DNA from: Kiritimatiellia bacterium
Lineage (GTDB): Bacteria; Verrucomicrobiota; Kiritimatiellia; WLWN01
Direction: 5' to 3'
NCBI GenBank assembly: GCA_012103575.1
Contig: WLWN01000001.1
Span: 2,732,538 to 2,796,537, forward strand
DNA: 64,000 bases
Position 1 is the first letter of the stretch. Each line of letters starts with the position of its first letter. The position numbers and the translations under genes are program-made. Under the pieces are notes generated by a model, which did no database searches, was not told the origin of the DNA, and was given only the letters and a program-made list of their open reading frames with translations. This document shows positions 17,928-26,160 of the stretch, piece by piece.

Positions 17928-20003
17928 ATGAAAGGTGACTTATCCAGCATCTTAGGAAGACGGCTAACAAAATATCTAAATAGTCTGCACGAGGCATACC
18001 TTCCTCAACAACTTTTTGAACGTGTCGCTGATACCCAACGACACGAAGCTTATCGGAAGGCTTTGGCGTCTAAGCTGGCACGGAAGCCAGACGCCCACGT
18101 TTTGCAGACAGAGCGTGGTTCCATCCTTTTGGCGATGGAAGCTATACGGTTGGGGGCTAGCCGAGTGACACTGTGCGAGCCTTGGGGTTCTCTAGCGTCT
18201 CTCTACGAGATGATAATCCATGACAATGACTTGACCGATCGGATTATCGTGACGCGCAAAAAGTTTGTCGATATGCAGTCTATCGATCTTGTACTCGAAC
18301 AACCCCCGACCCTGCTTGTATGCTATAATCTCGACTGCGGTCTTCTTGGCTATGGGTTAGCAGCGACATTGGATCATGCCTGGAAACACGTGCTGCCTAA
18401 GAACGCGGAAGTTATACCCGAGCATGCTTTAGTATACGGTTGTCCCATAGAATTACGTACAGGGGATACAAACGGCTTTGATTTAAGCACCTTTAATCGT
18501 TATCGTTGGTCGCTGTTCTATGATCGCGTTCGGTTAGGCGAGGAGCCATATCAAAAAATGGCAGATCCTCAATCTTGTAGTAAGTTGGACTTTACTCAAG
18601 CGTTGGTCTGCGAACCTCGAACCCTAGAATTTACCAGCCATGATGAAGGCATAATCAATGCTATCGCTTTTTGGTTCGAACTTGAGCTCGATGGCCAAAA
18701 TCGAATAACCAATGTCCCGCCCACATCAACAACGTCCAGCTGGCATCAAGCGCTCCAGTACCTCGATCAAACTCTGCCCGTAAAAGCCAACCAACCTTTC
18801 AGCATGAATGTCGGCATAGGGCCCCATGGAATCCGTTTTCGCCCAGAAGGAATGGAAGATCCCCTCCCGCTTCTCAGACTTAAACCCATAGTGCCTGCCT
18901 GGCATTTTACGATGCTAGCTGATACACGGCGAAACGACTGTTATGAAAAGGCCATCACTCATGCTGTGAAAAAAAATCCTTCAGGTCATGTGCTGGATAT
19001 AGGAACAGGAACAGGCCTTTTGGCCCTGATGGCGGCCAGGACAGGTGCCTCGCACATTACCGCATGTGAACGGATACCCCATTTAGCAGAAGTCGCGCAT
19101 ACACATTTTCTTAAAAATGGCTTTTCGGACCGCATCCAGTTATCTCAGAAGGATTCTAAAAAGATGAAAGTTCCTGATGATATGCCCCAAAAAGCCCACA
19201 TCCTCATTTCTGAAACGATCGACCATAGTCTGTTGGGCGAAGGGTTTCTGGAAAGCCTCATGCATGCTCGCGCCCACTTAATGGTCGATGATCCAACCAT
19301 TATCCCCGCCTCAGCAACCGTCTATGCCACAGCCCTGGAATTACGCACCGATGAAGTATCGGGATTTAATCTGAGCGCATTGAATCTTTTTCGACATCGC
19401 CACTATCAAGGAATCAAACTCCATGAAACCGCCCACCGATTCCTTACCGAACCTTTTGAAGCGTTCCATTTCAATTTCTATGAACGGAACTTCGAAGCGC
19501 AGCAGAAACATTTTGAGGCCCCGGCCATCGACCAGGGAATCTGTAACGCAATTGCATTTTGGTATGATCTATCTTTAGATGAAGAAACCATGATTAGTAC
19601 GGCTCCTAACTCAGACATTACGGCCTGGGGCCAAGCGGTTATTTTTTTGGATCAAGAATTCATCGTGGAAAAGGGACAGATCCTCCCCATTACAGGTCAA
19701 GCCGACAATCAATCGCTCCAGTTCTATATCGAACCCCTTAACTACATCCTAGAAGGGGGGCGCTCTCAATCTTTGGAAATCCCTCTTTGGTTTAACGAAC
19801 TGTCGGAAGAAGAAGTCGAGATGCACAACTCGACAGAAGCGATCCGATCGATCATCCAGGATGAATACTCGTATATTTGTAAATCTACATTGGACATTTT
19901 GGTGGAACAACATACAGCCCTTGGCTACGACCCCGGATTGTTCTCTGATTTTATAACACAGATCTACAATACCAGTGGTCTACAACAGGAAGATGGGTTG
20001 TAG
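17928..20003 (+). CDS. Tandem PRMT-fold protein arginine methyltransferase (PRMT7/9-like)
   Basis: 691 residues with two copies of the PRMT module. The first (about 30-320) is degenerate: HVLQTERGSILLAMEAIRLG stands where the AdoMet loop should be, and CYNLDCGLLGYGL replaces the double-E loop. The second (about 330-620) is canonical: HVLDIGTGTGLLALMAARTG binds AdoMet, SETIDHSLLGEGFLESLMHA is the double-E loop with both glutamates, and AIDQGICNAIAFWYDL matches the barrel region. Two fused modules with only one active resemble eukaryotic PRMT7 and PRMT9, though in PRMT7 the inactive module is the second. The predicted reaction is methyl transfer from AdoMet to protein arginine; the target is unknown. 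No membrane segment or signal peptide. Confidence 0.8.
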   Translation: MKGDLSSILGRRLTKYLNSLHEAYLPQQLFERVADTQRHEAYRKALASKLARKPDAHVLQTERGSILLAMEAIRLGASRVTLCEPWGSLASLYEMIIHDNDLTDRIIVTRKKFVDMQSIDLVLEQPPTLLVCYNLDCGLLGYGLAATLDHAWKHVLPKNAEVIPEHALVYGCPIELRTGDTNGFDLSTFNRYRWSLFYDRVRLGEEPYQKMADPQSCSKLDFTQALVCEPRTLEFTSHDEGIINAIAFWFELELDGQNRITNVPPTSTTSSWHQALQYLDQTLPVKANQPFSMNVGIGPHGIRFRPEGMEDPLPLLRLKPIVPAWHFTMLADTRRNDCYEKAITHAVKKNPSGHVLDIGTGTGLLALMAARTGASHITACERIPHLAEVAHTHFLKNGFSDRIQLSQKDSKKMKVPDDMPQKAHILISETIDHSLLGEGFLESLMHARAHLMVDDPTIIPASATVYATALELRTDEVSGFNLSALNLFRHRHYQGIKLHETAHRFLTEPFEAFHFNFYERNFEAQQKHFEAPAIDQGICNAIAFWYDLSLDEETMISTAPNSDITAWGQAVIFLDQEFIVEKGQILPITGQADNQSLQFYIEPLNYILEGGRSQSLEIPLWFNELSEEEVEMHNSTEAIRSIIQDEYSYICKSTLDILVEQHTALGYDPGLFSDFITQIYNTSGLQQEDGL

Positions 20004-20063
20004 ATAAATAATAACGTGGCAAAGAATGCGATGGGTCGAACTACGGCCGGGATCTAGACCAGA

Positions 20064-20128
20064 CTATCTTTTTATCAAAGTGGCTACATTTTCAACATGA
20101 GGCGTATGGGGGAACATATCTACAGGCC
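20064..20128 (-). pseudogene. C-terminal stub of an RlmD/TrmA-type uracil methyltransferase
   Basis: Read from the IS630 border, the frame gives PVDMFPHTPHVENVATLIKR and a TAG stop at 20064. DMFPHTPHVE is the hallmark C-terminus of RNA (uracil-5)-methyltransferases of the TrmA/RlmD family. The rest of the gene is not on the other side of IS630 copy 4, so a rearrangement removed it. Confidence 0.78.
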
Positions 20129-21124
20129 TAGAGCGCTTCACGATTAAGGTGTCGCGATGTAGCACGAAGAAAACCAGCCGATTACCTCGTCGGGAGAAAC
20201 CTCTTCGAACGCTTGTGTGATCGCTTTAGATAGTTCCTGCTGACTGCGGGCTGCAAGGCTGCCCAACCGATTCTTTATCTTGCCCCACGTTTTTTCAATG
20301 GGGTTGGAATCGGGGCTGTAGGGTGGAAGAAATTTTACATGGGCCCCACATGACTCAATGAGTTCAATGACCTTGGGATTGTGATGGACGCGAAGATTGT
20401 CCATGATGACGATGTCTTCAGGTGAAAGAGTCGGGAGAAGAACCCGGCGAATATATTCTCCAAAAACAGCCGTGTCTGTCGCCCCCTCCCCCTCCATGGC
20501 CGCTGTTGTTCCGTCCAGGCGGACCAAAGAAATCAAGGTGGTGGTACACCAATGTCCATGAGGCGTTTTCGCAAAAAGCCTGTTCCCGCCCAACGCCCGG
20601 CCCCGCAGACGAGTCATATTCGTTTTCGCCCTGGATTCATCAATAAAGACAAGGCGACTTGGATCAAGTTTGGCCACCTCTTGGATCCACTGCTTTCTCA
20701 AGAGATTTACATCCGCCCGGTCTTGCTCGCTGGCGTGAAGCGTTTCTTTTATACCGGGAAACCGATTCAACGCCCGCTGTACGGCCATGATCGACCCCTT
20801 CACGCCGCTCATGTTCTTGAGTTCTTCAAGCGTTGCATCGGGATGTTTGCCCCCCAGTTGAGCCAACGCCTTGAGCTGCTTTCCGCTGCAGAGGGCCTGA
20901 CAATGCCCACGCGGTCGGGGAGCGGTCTGTCCGGTTTCGTTGAAACGAGAGAGCCCACGCTGAAACGTTCTAAGATCTACACGATAAGAAGATGCGATAT
21001 CGGCCTGGGAACCTTTGCCCATTTTGTAGGCATCTATCGCACGCCGCCGGATTTCTGCTGTTGCTATACTCATGTCATGGAGTATAGATCTTCTAAAGAG
21101 GCATTTCAATCGTTAAATGCTCTA
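20129..21124 (-). mobile_element. IS630-type element, copy 4 (996 bp, intact)
   Basis: It runs from TA to TA with both terminal repeats. The left flank is the methyltransferase stub and the right flank is a 5'-truncated IS30 element. The two flanks do not rejoin, so the copy marks a recombination junction. Confidence 0.95.
20144..21073 (-). CDS. IS630 family transposase
   Basis: 309 residues from MSIATAEIRRRAIDAYKMGK. The frame is intact across NRFPGIKETLHASEQ. The DDE region carries FIDESRAKTNM, IVIMDNLRVHHNP and SNPIEKTWGKIKN. Glycine-to-arginine after DES and methionine-to-threonine before W distinguish it from copy 3 and may weaken activity. It stops after IATP, two codons earlier than copy 3. 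Confidence 0.92.
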   Translation of the reverse strand: MSIATAEIRRRAIDAYKMGKGSQADIASSYRVDLRTFQRGLSRFNETGQTAPRPRGHCQALCSGKQLKALAQLGGKHPDATLEELKNMSGVKGSIMAVQRALNRFPGIKETLHASEQDRADVNLLRKQWIQEVAKLDPSRLVFIDESRAKTNMTRLRGRALGGNRLFAKTPHGHWCTTTLISLVRLDGTTAAMEGEGATDTAVFGEYIRRVLLPTLSPEDIVIMDNLRVHHNPKVIELIESCGAHVKFLPPYSPDSNPIEKTWGKIKNRLGSLAARSQQELSKAITQAFEEVSPDEVIGWFSSCYIATP

Positions 21125-21915
21125 AGCTGGGGAAACATCATGGCACCGACGTGTTTATCAGCGAAAAAATTCTTATTCACAAGCGTTCACCTGATGTGGT
21201 GGCTCATTTACTTAAGGAGCAGCACATGCCTGCAACGGTCTGTACCAAAACGCTGTACGCTTACATTGACCAAGGTCTCATCCCTGGGGTAAGCAATGAG
21301 TCCCTCTGGGAAAAGCGCAAACGCAAAAGGCCTAAGAAAAACCCTGTTAGACGGGTCAAAAAGCAACACGCCCGAAGAACGAGTATCGAAAAACGACCTA
21401 AGCCTGTAGAGAACCGTGAAGAATTTGGGCACTGGGAATTGGATTTGATCGTGGGGGAAAAAAGAACCACAAAACCGGTCTTAATGACGTTAGTAGAAAG
21501 AAAGACCAGAATGCTACAGGTCAGAAAACTTCCCGATAAAACGCAGGCATCGGTTCTTCAGGCTCTCAAAGCGATGGAAAGGTCGATGGGGGTTTGCCCG
21601 TTCAGATCTATGTTCAAGTCGATTACAGCCGATAACGGGAGCGAGTTTCTTAACGTCGAGCAGATGGAGCGTTCCGGATTTAGCAAAAAGAGGCGTGTTA
21701 AACTCTACTACGCTCACCCCTATTCTTCATGGGAACGAGGGTCCAATGAAAATGGGAACCGTATCATTCGGCGTTTCATTGCCAAAGGACACGATATCGG
21801 GAAATGGACCCTCAAACGTATTGGTGAGATTGAAAAGTGGATCAACAACTACCCTCGAAAGATCCTCGCCTATAAAACCGCACAGGAGTTTTTTGATCTG
21901 GAGATGGCCGCATGA
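21125..21915 (+). pseudogene. IS30 family transposase, N-truncated
   Basis: The catalytic part is intact (FGHWELDLIVGEKRTTKPVL, ITADNGSEFLNVEQM, ERGSNENGNRIIRRFIAKGH) but the helix-turn-helix domain is missing. It is about 85-90% identical by eye to the full copy at 59248, so the two diverged before or after duplication. Confidence 0.88.
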
Positions 21916-21960
21916 ATACAAGCTCTCAGATTCATTTTTTGCGGCATTTTATTTTACAAT
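21125..21960 (+). mobile_element. IS30-type element B, 5'-truncated
   Basis: It matches the complete element at 59142-60357 from LKLGKHH onward, including the right end GGCATTTTATTTTACAAT. The first 380 or so bp have been lost at the IS630 junction. Confidence 0.88.
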
Positions 21961-21973
21961 CCACCTTTTGATA

Positions 21974-22001
21974 TTGTTTTTTGGAAAAGAAATCATATAG
22001 T
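21974..22001 (+). promoter_or_regulatory. Weak sigma-70-like promoter for sodC
   Basis: TTGTTT at 21974, a 16-bp spacer, then TATAGT at 21996, placing transcription start about 30 bases before the sodC ATG. It lies immediately outside the truncated IS30 end. Confidence 0.35.
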
Positions 22002-22037
22002 TTAGGGAGAAACCATAACTATAAACTCTGGAGGAGA

Positions 22038-22559
22038 ATGAAATATATTTTTTATAGTCAAATTAAGTTGATACGTGTTCTATTCATAGTGTGTTTAACG
22101 GTTATTGCGGTTGATGCGAAGGCTAAGGCAATCTCTGTTTTATATCCCACAACCGGCAATGACGTGAAAGGGGTCGTTCAATTCACAGAAGTGCCTGGAG
22201 GCGTTTTGATTACTGCTCAGCTCTCAGGATTATCCCCCGGGAAGCACGGTTTTCATATCCATGAGTATGGTGATTGCAGTGGGGCGGACGGCAAAACAGC
22301 TGGAGGCCATTTTAATCCGCACGGGAAACATCATAGTGGTCCAAACAAGCCAGAAAGACATGTGGGGGATCTCGGTAACATTCTAGCCGATAAAGAGGGG
22401 AACGCTACATATACACGCGTCGATACCCATGTCACGATCGAGTCGATTATTGGGAAAAGTCTGATTGTACATGCGAAGGAAGATGATTTAACAAGCCAGC
22501 CTACGGGGGCTGCTGGGCCGAGGGTTGCTTGTGGGGTCATTGGGATTGCAAAGGAATAG
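22038..22559 (+). CDS. sodC: Cu/Zn superoxide dismutase, exported
   Basis: 173 residues that dismutate superoxide in the periplasm or outside the cell. The start is fixed by GGAGGAG just upstream. A signal peptide (MKYIFYSQIKLIRVLFIVCL...) precedes the fold. Copper ligands appear as HGFHIHEYGDCS; HFNPHGKHHSGP supplies the bridging and zinc histidines; DVGDLGNI-type text (HVGDLGNILAD) and GAAGPRVACGVIG complete the active site with the second cysteine and the arginine. Length and order are typical. It is monocistronic and convergent with the protease at 22672. Confidence 0.95.
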   Translation: MKYIFYSQIKLIRVLFIVCLTVIAVDAKAKAISVLYPTTGNDVKGVVQFTEVPGGVLITAQLSGLSPGKHGFHIHEYGDCSGADGKTAGGHFNPHGKHHSGPNKPERHVGDLGNILADKEGNATYTRVDTHVTIESIIGKSLIVHAKEDDLTSQPTGAAGPRVACGVIGIAKE

Positions 22560-22671
22560 GTCATTTTTACTTGCTTTGCGTCGATTGTTCCTCCCAATCG
22601 CGTTAACGCATCGGGATCATTGACTTAATGACATCTTGATCAAGCCGTGTGTCCAGAGTAACGACTCTTTT

Positions 22672-24147
22672 CTATCTTAGATCATCTGAGCGATCGGAAT
22701 GGATGCGATAGGTTTGAAGTATTTTTTGATGGTTGGATTCTGCCTTTTTACGGTCAAGCACCATCTCTTGCCCTTGGTGATTCCTGAAAACAATAAAGGG
22801 CGATGTGGCTGATTCTATATGTTGAATGAGCTCTTTGAGGTTTCTGATCTTCTTTCCATTTACCTCCCTAATCATCCAATTTGAGAATTTATGATAGCCT
22901 ACGTTGATGTCAGAGGCTAACACTTTTAAGGCAAGGACCACTTCATCGATTCCTTCTGGAGTATGGTTCTGAGATAATAGATCTAACCAGGCTGGCGGGG
23001 CATGATTGTACCAGTTACTACCCCATGCTTTCATTAGATTTTTAGTGAGTGGACAGAAGACGATACCTCCATAAATATAATAGGAAGGTATGCGATCATA
23101 ATATTCCATAGGAATTAACCAGTCTTCCTCTAAGGAACGGGTTAGGGGTATCGTTTTTTTGTAAACTGTTCCATCCCGTAAGAGTTCTACATCAATAGAT
23201 TCTCCCACTTGCTTTTCTTGTATGTAATAGGCAACGCTAGTACGTTGTTTCGGCCTAAATTCTACTTTGCCATCATCCGCAATAGGATGCCCTTGAACAG
23301 AGAGAAAAATATCGTTCGTTTGGATGAATCCTTGTGCGGGAGCGCTCGGAAAGATTTTAATGACACGGACCCCTGCATGGTTTTCTGACATTTTATACTT
23401 ACGCCTTAAGCCAGGATTTTCCATGTCTTGCAATAGAACACCAAGACTGGGAAATCCATCATGCGTACCATCTTGAATATCGGTCATAAAATGTTCGACG
23501 ACATTGATCGGGACCATGTACCCAATGTTTTCGGCCTGACCAATCGATTGCATGACCACACCGACAATGTGGTTGTCTGAGATAACTGGTCCACCGCTAT
23601 TCCCTGGATTAATAGCTGCATCAATTTGCCCAGCGATGAGATGGACGGAACTATGTGTATAGATTTGATGTTCTATTCGAGATATAACACCTTTGGTAAT
23701 GCTTAAGGTATCTCCTCCCAATGGAAATCCATAGACATGTACTTCGGTTTGTGGTTCAGGGAAGGTGCCTAGTTCTAATGGTTCAACATCCTGAAAAAAA
23801 CCAGGTTCATCAACGGTAAGGAACGCTAAGTCAGCGTGGTGTGATATACTTAACACGCGCGCTTGATACCGCTTGGATTCGCCATAGCGTCGTACTTGAA
23901 CAAATGTTTGGTCGCTGACAACATGAGCGTTGGTAATGATTTTTCGTTTTTTGATAATACAGCCAGAACCGGTTGATGAACGCGGGCCATGCATACTCCA
24001 TGGATTGTAGTAATCGGGTTGATTATAAATCGTATAGATTTTTACAATGGCTTCACGTATATCTTGTTCGCGAGCCATTGAGGAGGGCGTAAGCAATAGA
24101 TGTGCTATGATCGCTAAGAGAATGAAGGGTTTATAAAGTTTGTGCAT
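22672..24147 (-). CDS. Exported trypsin-like serine protease with PDZ domains (Deg-like)
   Basis: 491 residues from MHKLYKPFILLAIIAHLLLT. I start at 24147 because AGGGA precedes that ATG; a longer frame to 24201 has no such support. The catalytic triad is His in ITNAHVVSDQ, Asp in HHADLAFLTV and Ser in NPGNSGGPVIS. Two C-terminal PDZ-like regions follow (GVRVIKIFPSAPAQGFIQTN and WMIREVNGKKIRNLKELIQH). It is a periplasmic quality-control or processing protease. The domain order differs from classic DegP: a long middle part with YYIYGGIVFCPLTKNLMKAW separates the PDZ units, as in Deg7/Deg9-like proteins. Confidence 0.88.
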   Translation of the reverse strand: MHKLYKPFILLAIIAHLLLTPSSMAREQDIREAIVKIYTIYNQPDYYNPWSMHGPRSSTGSGCIIKKRKIITNAHVVSDQTFVQVRRYGESKRYQARVLSISHHADLAFLTVDEPGFFQDVEPLELGTFPEPQTEVHVYGFPLGGDTLSITKGVISRIEHQIYTHSSVHLIAGQIDAAINPGNSGGPVISDNHIVGVVMQSIGQAENIGYMVPINVVEHFMTDIQDGTHDGFPSLGVLLQDMENPGLRRKYKMSENHAGVRVIKIFPSAPAQGFIQTNDIFLSVQGHPIADDGKVEFRPKQRTSVAYYIQEKQVGESIDVELLRDGTVYKKTIPLTRSLEEDWLIPMEYYDRIPSYYIYGGIVFCPLTKNLMKAWGSNWYNHAPPAWLDLLSQNHTPEGIDEVVLALKVLASDINVGYHKFSNWMIREVNGKKIRNLKELIQHIESATSPFIVFRNHQGQEMVLDRKKAESNHQKILQTYRIHSDRSDDLR

Positions 24148-24236
24148 GATTTTTCCCTGTTTCTGGTTATTATCTGGAGTTATAGAAAGGTATATATACA
24201 ATAACTCTATTTTATTGCAAATAACAAACCGTACCC

Positions 24237-25253
24237 ATGAAGATACACGATCTTATAGTCTTAAAAGAAACGGCCCTCCACGAAGCTAAGGACGCCAAAA
24301 ATGATGCGGCGGTAGAAGCGGTTCGAGTAAAATATGTAGGACGTAGGGGGCTATTGCCAGAAATCATGAAGGGCCTAAAAAATATGGATCCTGGTGAGCG
24401 TCCTAAAGCAGGTCAAATCGCCAATGCATTGAAAACAGAATTACAGATTTTGATTGAAGACCGTCAACGTGAGTTTTCTTTATCAGAAGCTAAAACGGAA
24501 GACAACTCTTTCGACTATACGTTGCCTGGAGAATGGCGTTCGATCGGTTCGCTCCATCCCATTAGTAAGCTTATTGAGCAGATGGTAGATATTTTTCACT
24601 CGTTAGGATTTATCGTGGCTGATGGTCCTGATATTGAAACCCCATTCTATAATTTTGATGCGTTGAACACGCCTGCGGAACATCCATCCCGGGATTTACA
24701 TGATACTTTTTATTTGGAAGATGGGCATCTTTTGCGGACCCATACATCGCCTGTACAGATTCGCTATATGGAGAATCGTCCTCCTCCTGTTCGTATTGTG
24801 GTCCCAGGCCGCTGTTTCCGCCGGGATACAACCGATGCAACCCATAGCGCTAATTTTCATCAGGTTGAAGGGCTTTATGTCGACCGTGAAGTCTCTATGG
24901 CTGATCTAAAAGGGGATCTGAATTATTTTGCGCAGCAGCTAATGGGGCCTAAGGTAAAAATCCGGTTCCGTCCACACTTTTTTCCTTTTACTGAGCCAAG
25001 CGTTGAAGTCGACTTTTCTTGCCATGTATGCGCAGGGAAAGGGTGTCGTGTATGTAAAAATAGCAGGTGGATTGAAATTGCAGGTGCAGGCATGGTCGAC
25101 CCCGAAGTGTTTAAAGCGGTGGGATATGACCCGGATAAAGTAACCGGATATGCTTTTGGGTTAGGGATTGAACGTATCGCCATGATTCTTTATGGCATTG
25201 ATGATATTCGCCAGCTATACGAAAACGACGTGCGGTTTTTGGAACAGTTTTAG
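24237..25253 (+). CDS. pheS: Phenylalanyl-tRNA synthetase alpha subunit
   Basis: 338 residues, standard length. The N-terminal coiled coil is followed by the class II catalytic core: HPISKLIEQMVDIFHSLGF, motif 2 GRCFRRDTTDATHSANFHQV, VDFSCHVCAGKGCRVC (zinc-type loop) and motif 3 GYAFGLGIERIAMILYGIDD. It charges tRNA-Phe together with PheT. pheT is not adjacent, since a broken nucleotidyltransferase follows 3 bp later, so the subunits are encoded apart. It is transcribed divergently from the protease across an AT-rich 89-bp gap. Confidence 0.96.
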   Translation: MKIHDLIVLKETALHEAKDAKNDAAVEAVRVKYVGRRGLLPEIMKGLKNMDPGERPKAGQIANALKTELQILIEDRQREFSLSEAKTEDNSFDYTLPGEWRSIGSLHPISKLIEQMVDIFHSLGFIVADGPDIETPFYNFDALNTPAEHPSRDLHDTFYLEDGHLLRTHTSPVQIRYMENRPPPVRIVVPGRCFRRDTTDATHSANFHQVEGLYVDREVSMADLKGDLNYFAQQLMGPKVKIRFRPHFFPFTEPSVEVDFSCHVCAGKGCRVCKNSRWIEIAGAGMVDPEVFKAVGYDPDKVTGYAFGLGIERIAMILYGIDDIRQLYENDVRFLEQF

Positions 25254-25256
25254 TCC

Positions 25257-25719
25257 ATGATGAATGCCAGTCCCCTTCTAAAAAAAATTGCACAAGCGCT
25301 ATGTGAATGTCGACTCGAGGTCGTTCTGATTAGAAACGCAGCGACGGCATTGCAAGGAGTTCCGGTTACAACATTAGATGTTGATTTTATGTTTCGGAAA
25401 ACGTCCATAAATTTGAAAAAAATTAAAAGTTCTTGCGGATACATTAGAGAGCCAAGTTTTAAAACCTTATTATCCTCTTTCTGATCTGTATCGGGTAGTC
25501 AATGATGAAAGCGGACTTCAATTCGACTTTATGTCTGTTATTCATGGCGTTAGATCTTTTGCAGGGTTAAGATCCCGAGCTACAGAAGTGTATTTTGGGA
25601 AATATCCCATTTGGGTCGCAAGTTTAGAAGACATCATTAAAAGTAAGAGAGCCTTAGGGAGAAAGAAGGATAAAGCTGTATTAAGTCTACTTCAAAAGGT
25701 TAAGGATGAAAAAGGATAA
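25257..25719 (+). pseudogene. Nucleotidyltransferase-like gene (MNT/AbiEii-type), frameshifted
   Basis: The frame from 25257 (MMNASPLLKKIAQALCECRL...VVLIRNAATALQGVPVTTLD...DFMF) resembles small nucleotidyltransferases used as toxins or antitoxins. After NLKKIK an extra A in AAAA near 25428 shifts it. The true continuation reads VLADTLESQVLKPYYPLSDL...FDFMSVIHGVRSFAGLRSRA...WVASLEDIIKSKRALGRKKD and stops at 25719. Only one base separates it from function, so a sequencing error is possible. Confidence 0.62.
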
Positions 25720-25864
25720 CCACAGGTTGGCTTCGCTGAAGTCTCTGGAGAAAGAAGATGACCGTTCTGTGCGTGAACAAATAAGGGTCCTTTTGCGTTT
25801 ACCCATGAATAAACGAACCCATTTCCTTCGTATTCGCCTTCCAAGCGGCGGCTCTATAATATAG
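25706..25864 (+). CDS. Tiny conserved-looking partner protein (52 aa)
   Basis: It overlaps the 3' end of the nucleotidyltransferase gene by 14 bp behind TTAAGGATG. It reads MKKDNHRLASLKSLEKEDDR, then LRLPMNKRTHFLRIRLPSGG and ends SII. The KRTHFLRIRLPSGGS core resembles a short protein I recall next to nucleotidyltransferase genes in other bacteria. The arrangement suggests a two-gene toxin-antitoxin-like unit whose larger gene is broken. Confidence 0.5.
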   Translation: MKKDNHRLASLKSLEKEDDRSVREQIRVLLRLPMNKRTHFLRIRLPSGGSII

Positions 25865-25965
25865 AATGTTTTCAACCATCTTGCTATAAACATGTTGCGA
25901 AAAAAAATTATTTTTATCGCTTTTTTGTGAATAAAATTTACTTTCAAACGTCTAACTATATAGAA

Positions 25966-26055
25966 CCTGGATCCGTCAGTTAAACGCAGTTTTCTGCACG
26001 AACCATTTGGGCCAAAAAGAATTACAAAAAAGCCTCGACGGATCCAGAGACCAGG
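25966..26055. mobile_element. Foldback MITE, short derivative (90 bp), copy b
   Basis: The left end CCTGGATCCGTCAGTTAAAC and the left arm are followed by a rearranged right end, GACGGATCCAGAGACCAGG. The target duplication TAGAA at 25961-25965 and 26056-26060 is intact, so either the short form moved or the deletion respected both ends. Confidence 0.85.
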
Positions 26056-26093
26056 TAGAAGTTTGATAATGGTTATTTGAAAATCGAATAAGG

Positions 26094-26160
26094 AGCACCC
26101 GTACTTTGCTGTCCTCGTATCCCCCCTATCCCCGAAAACTCAGCAAGGTGCGGGTTGCTC
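26094..26160 (-). terminator. Imperfect hairpin after trkH
   Basis: GAGCACCCGTACTTTGCTG pairs with CAGCAAGGTGCGGGTTGCTC. It lies directly downstream of the trkH stop and could end the trkA-trkH transcript. The T run is weak. Confidence 0.4.

Noticed and set aside
20552-21292. 246-codon plus-strand frame across IS630 copy 4
   Set aside because: It is the antisense shadow of the transposase. The same shadow recurs in every IS630 copy with variants that do not preserve the peptide.
22600-22672. 25-codon in-frame extension after the TAG stop of the PDZ protease
   Set aside because: The protein already ends like its family members, and a 25-codon open stretch is expected often by chance.
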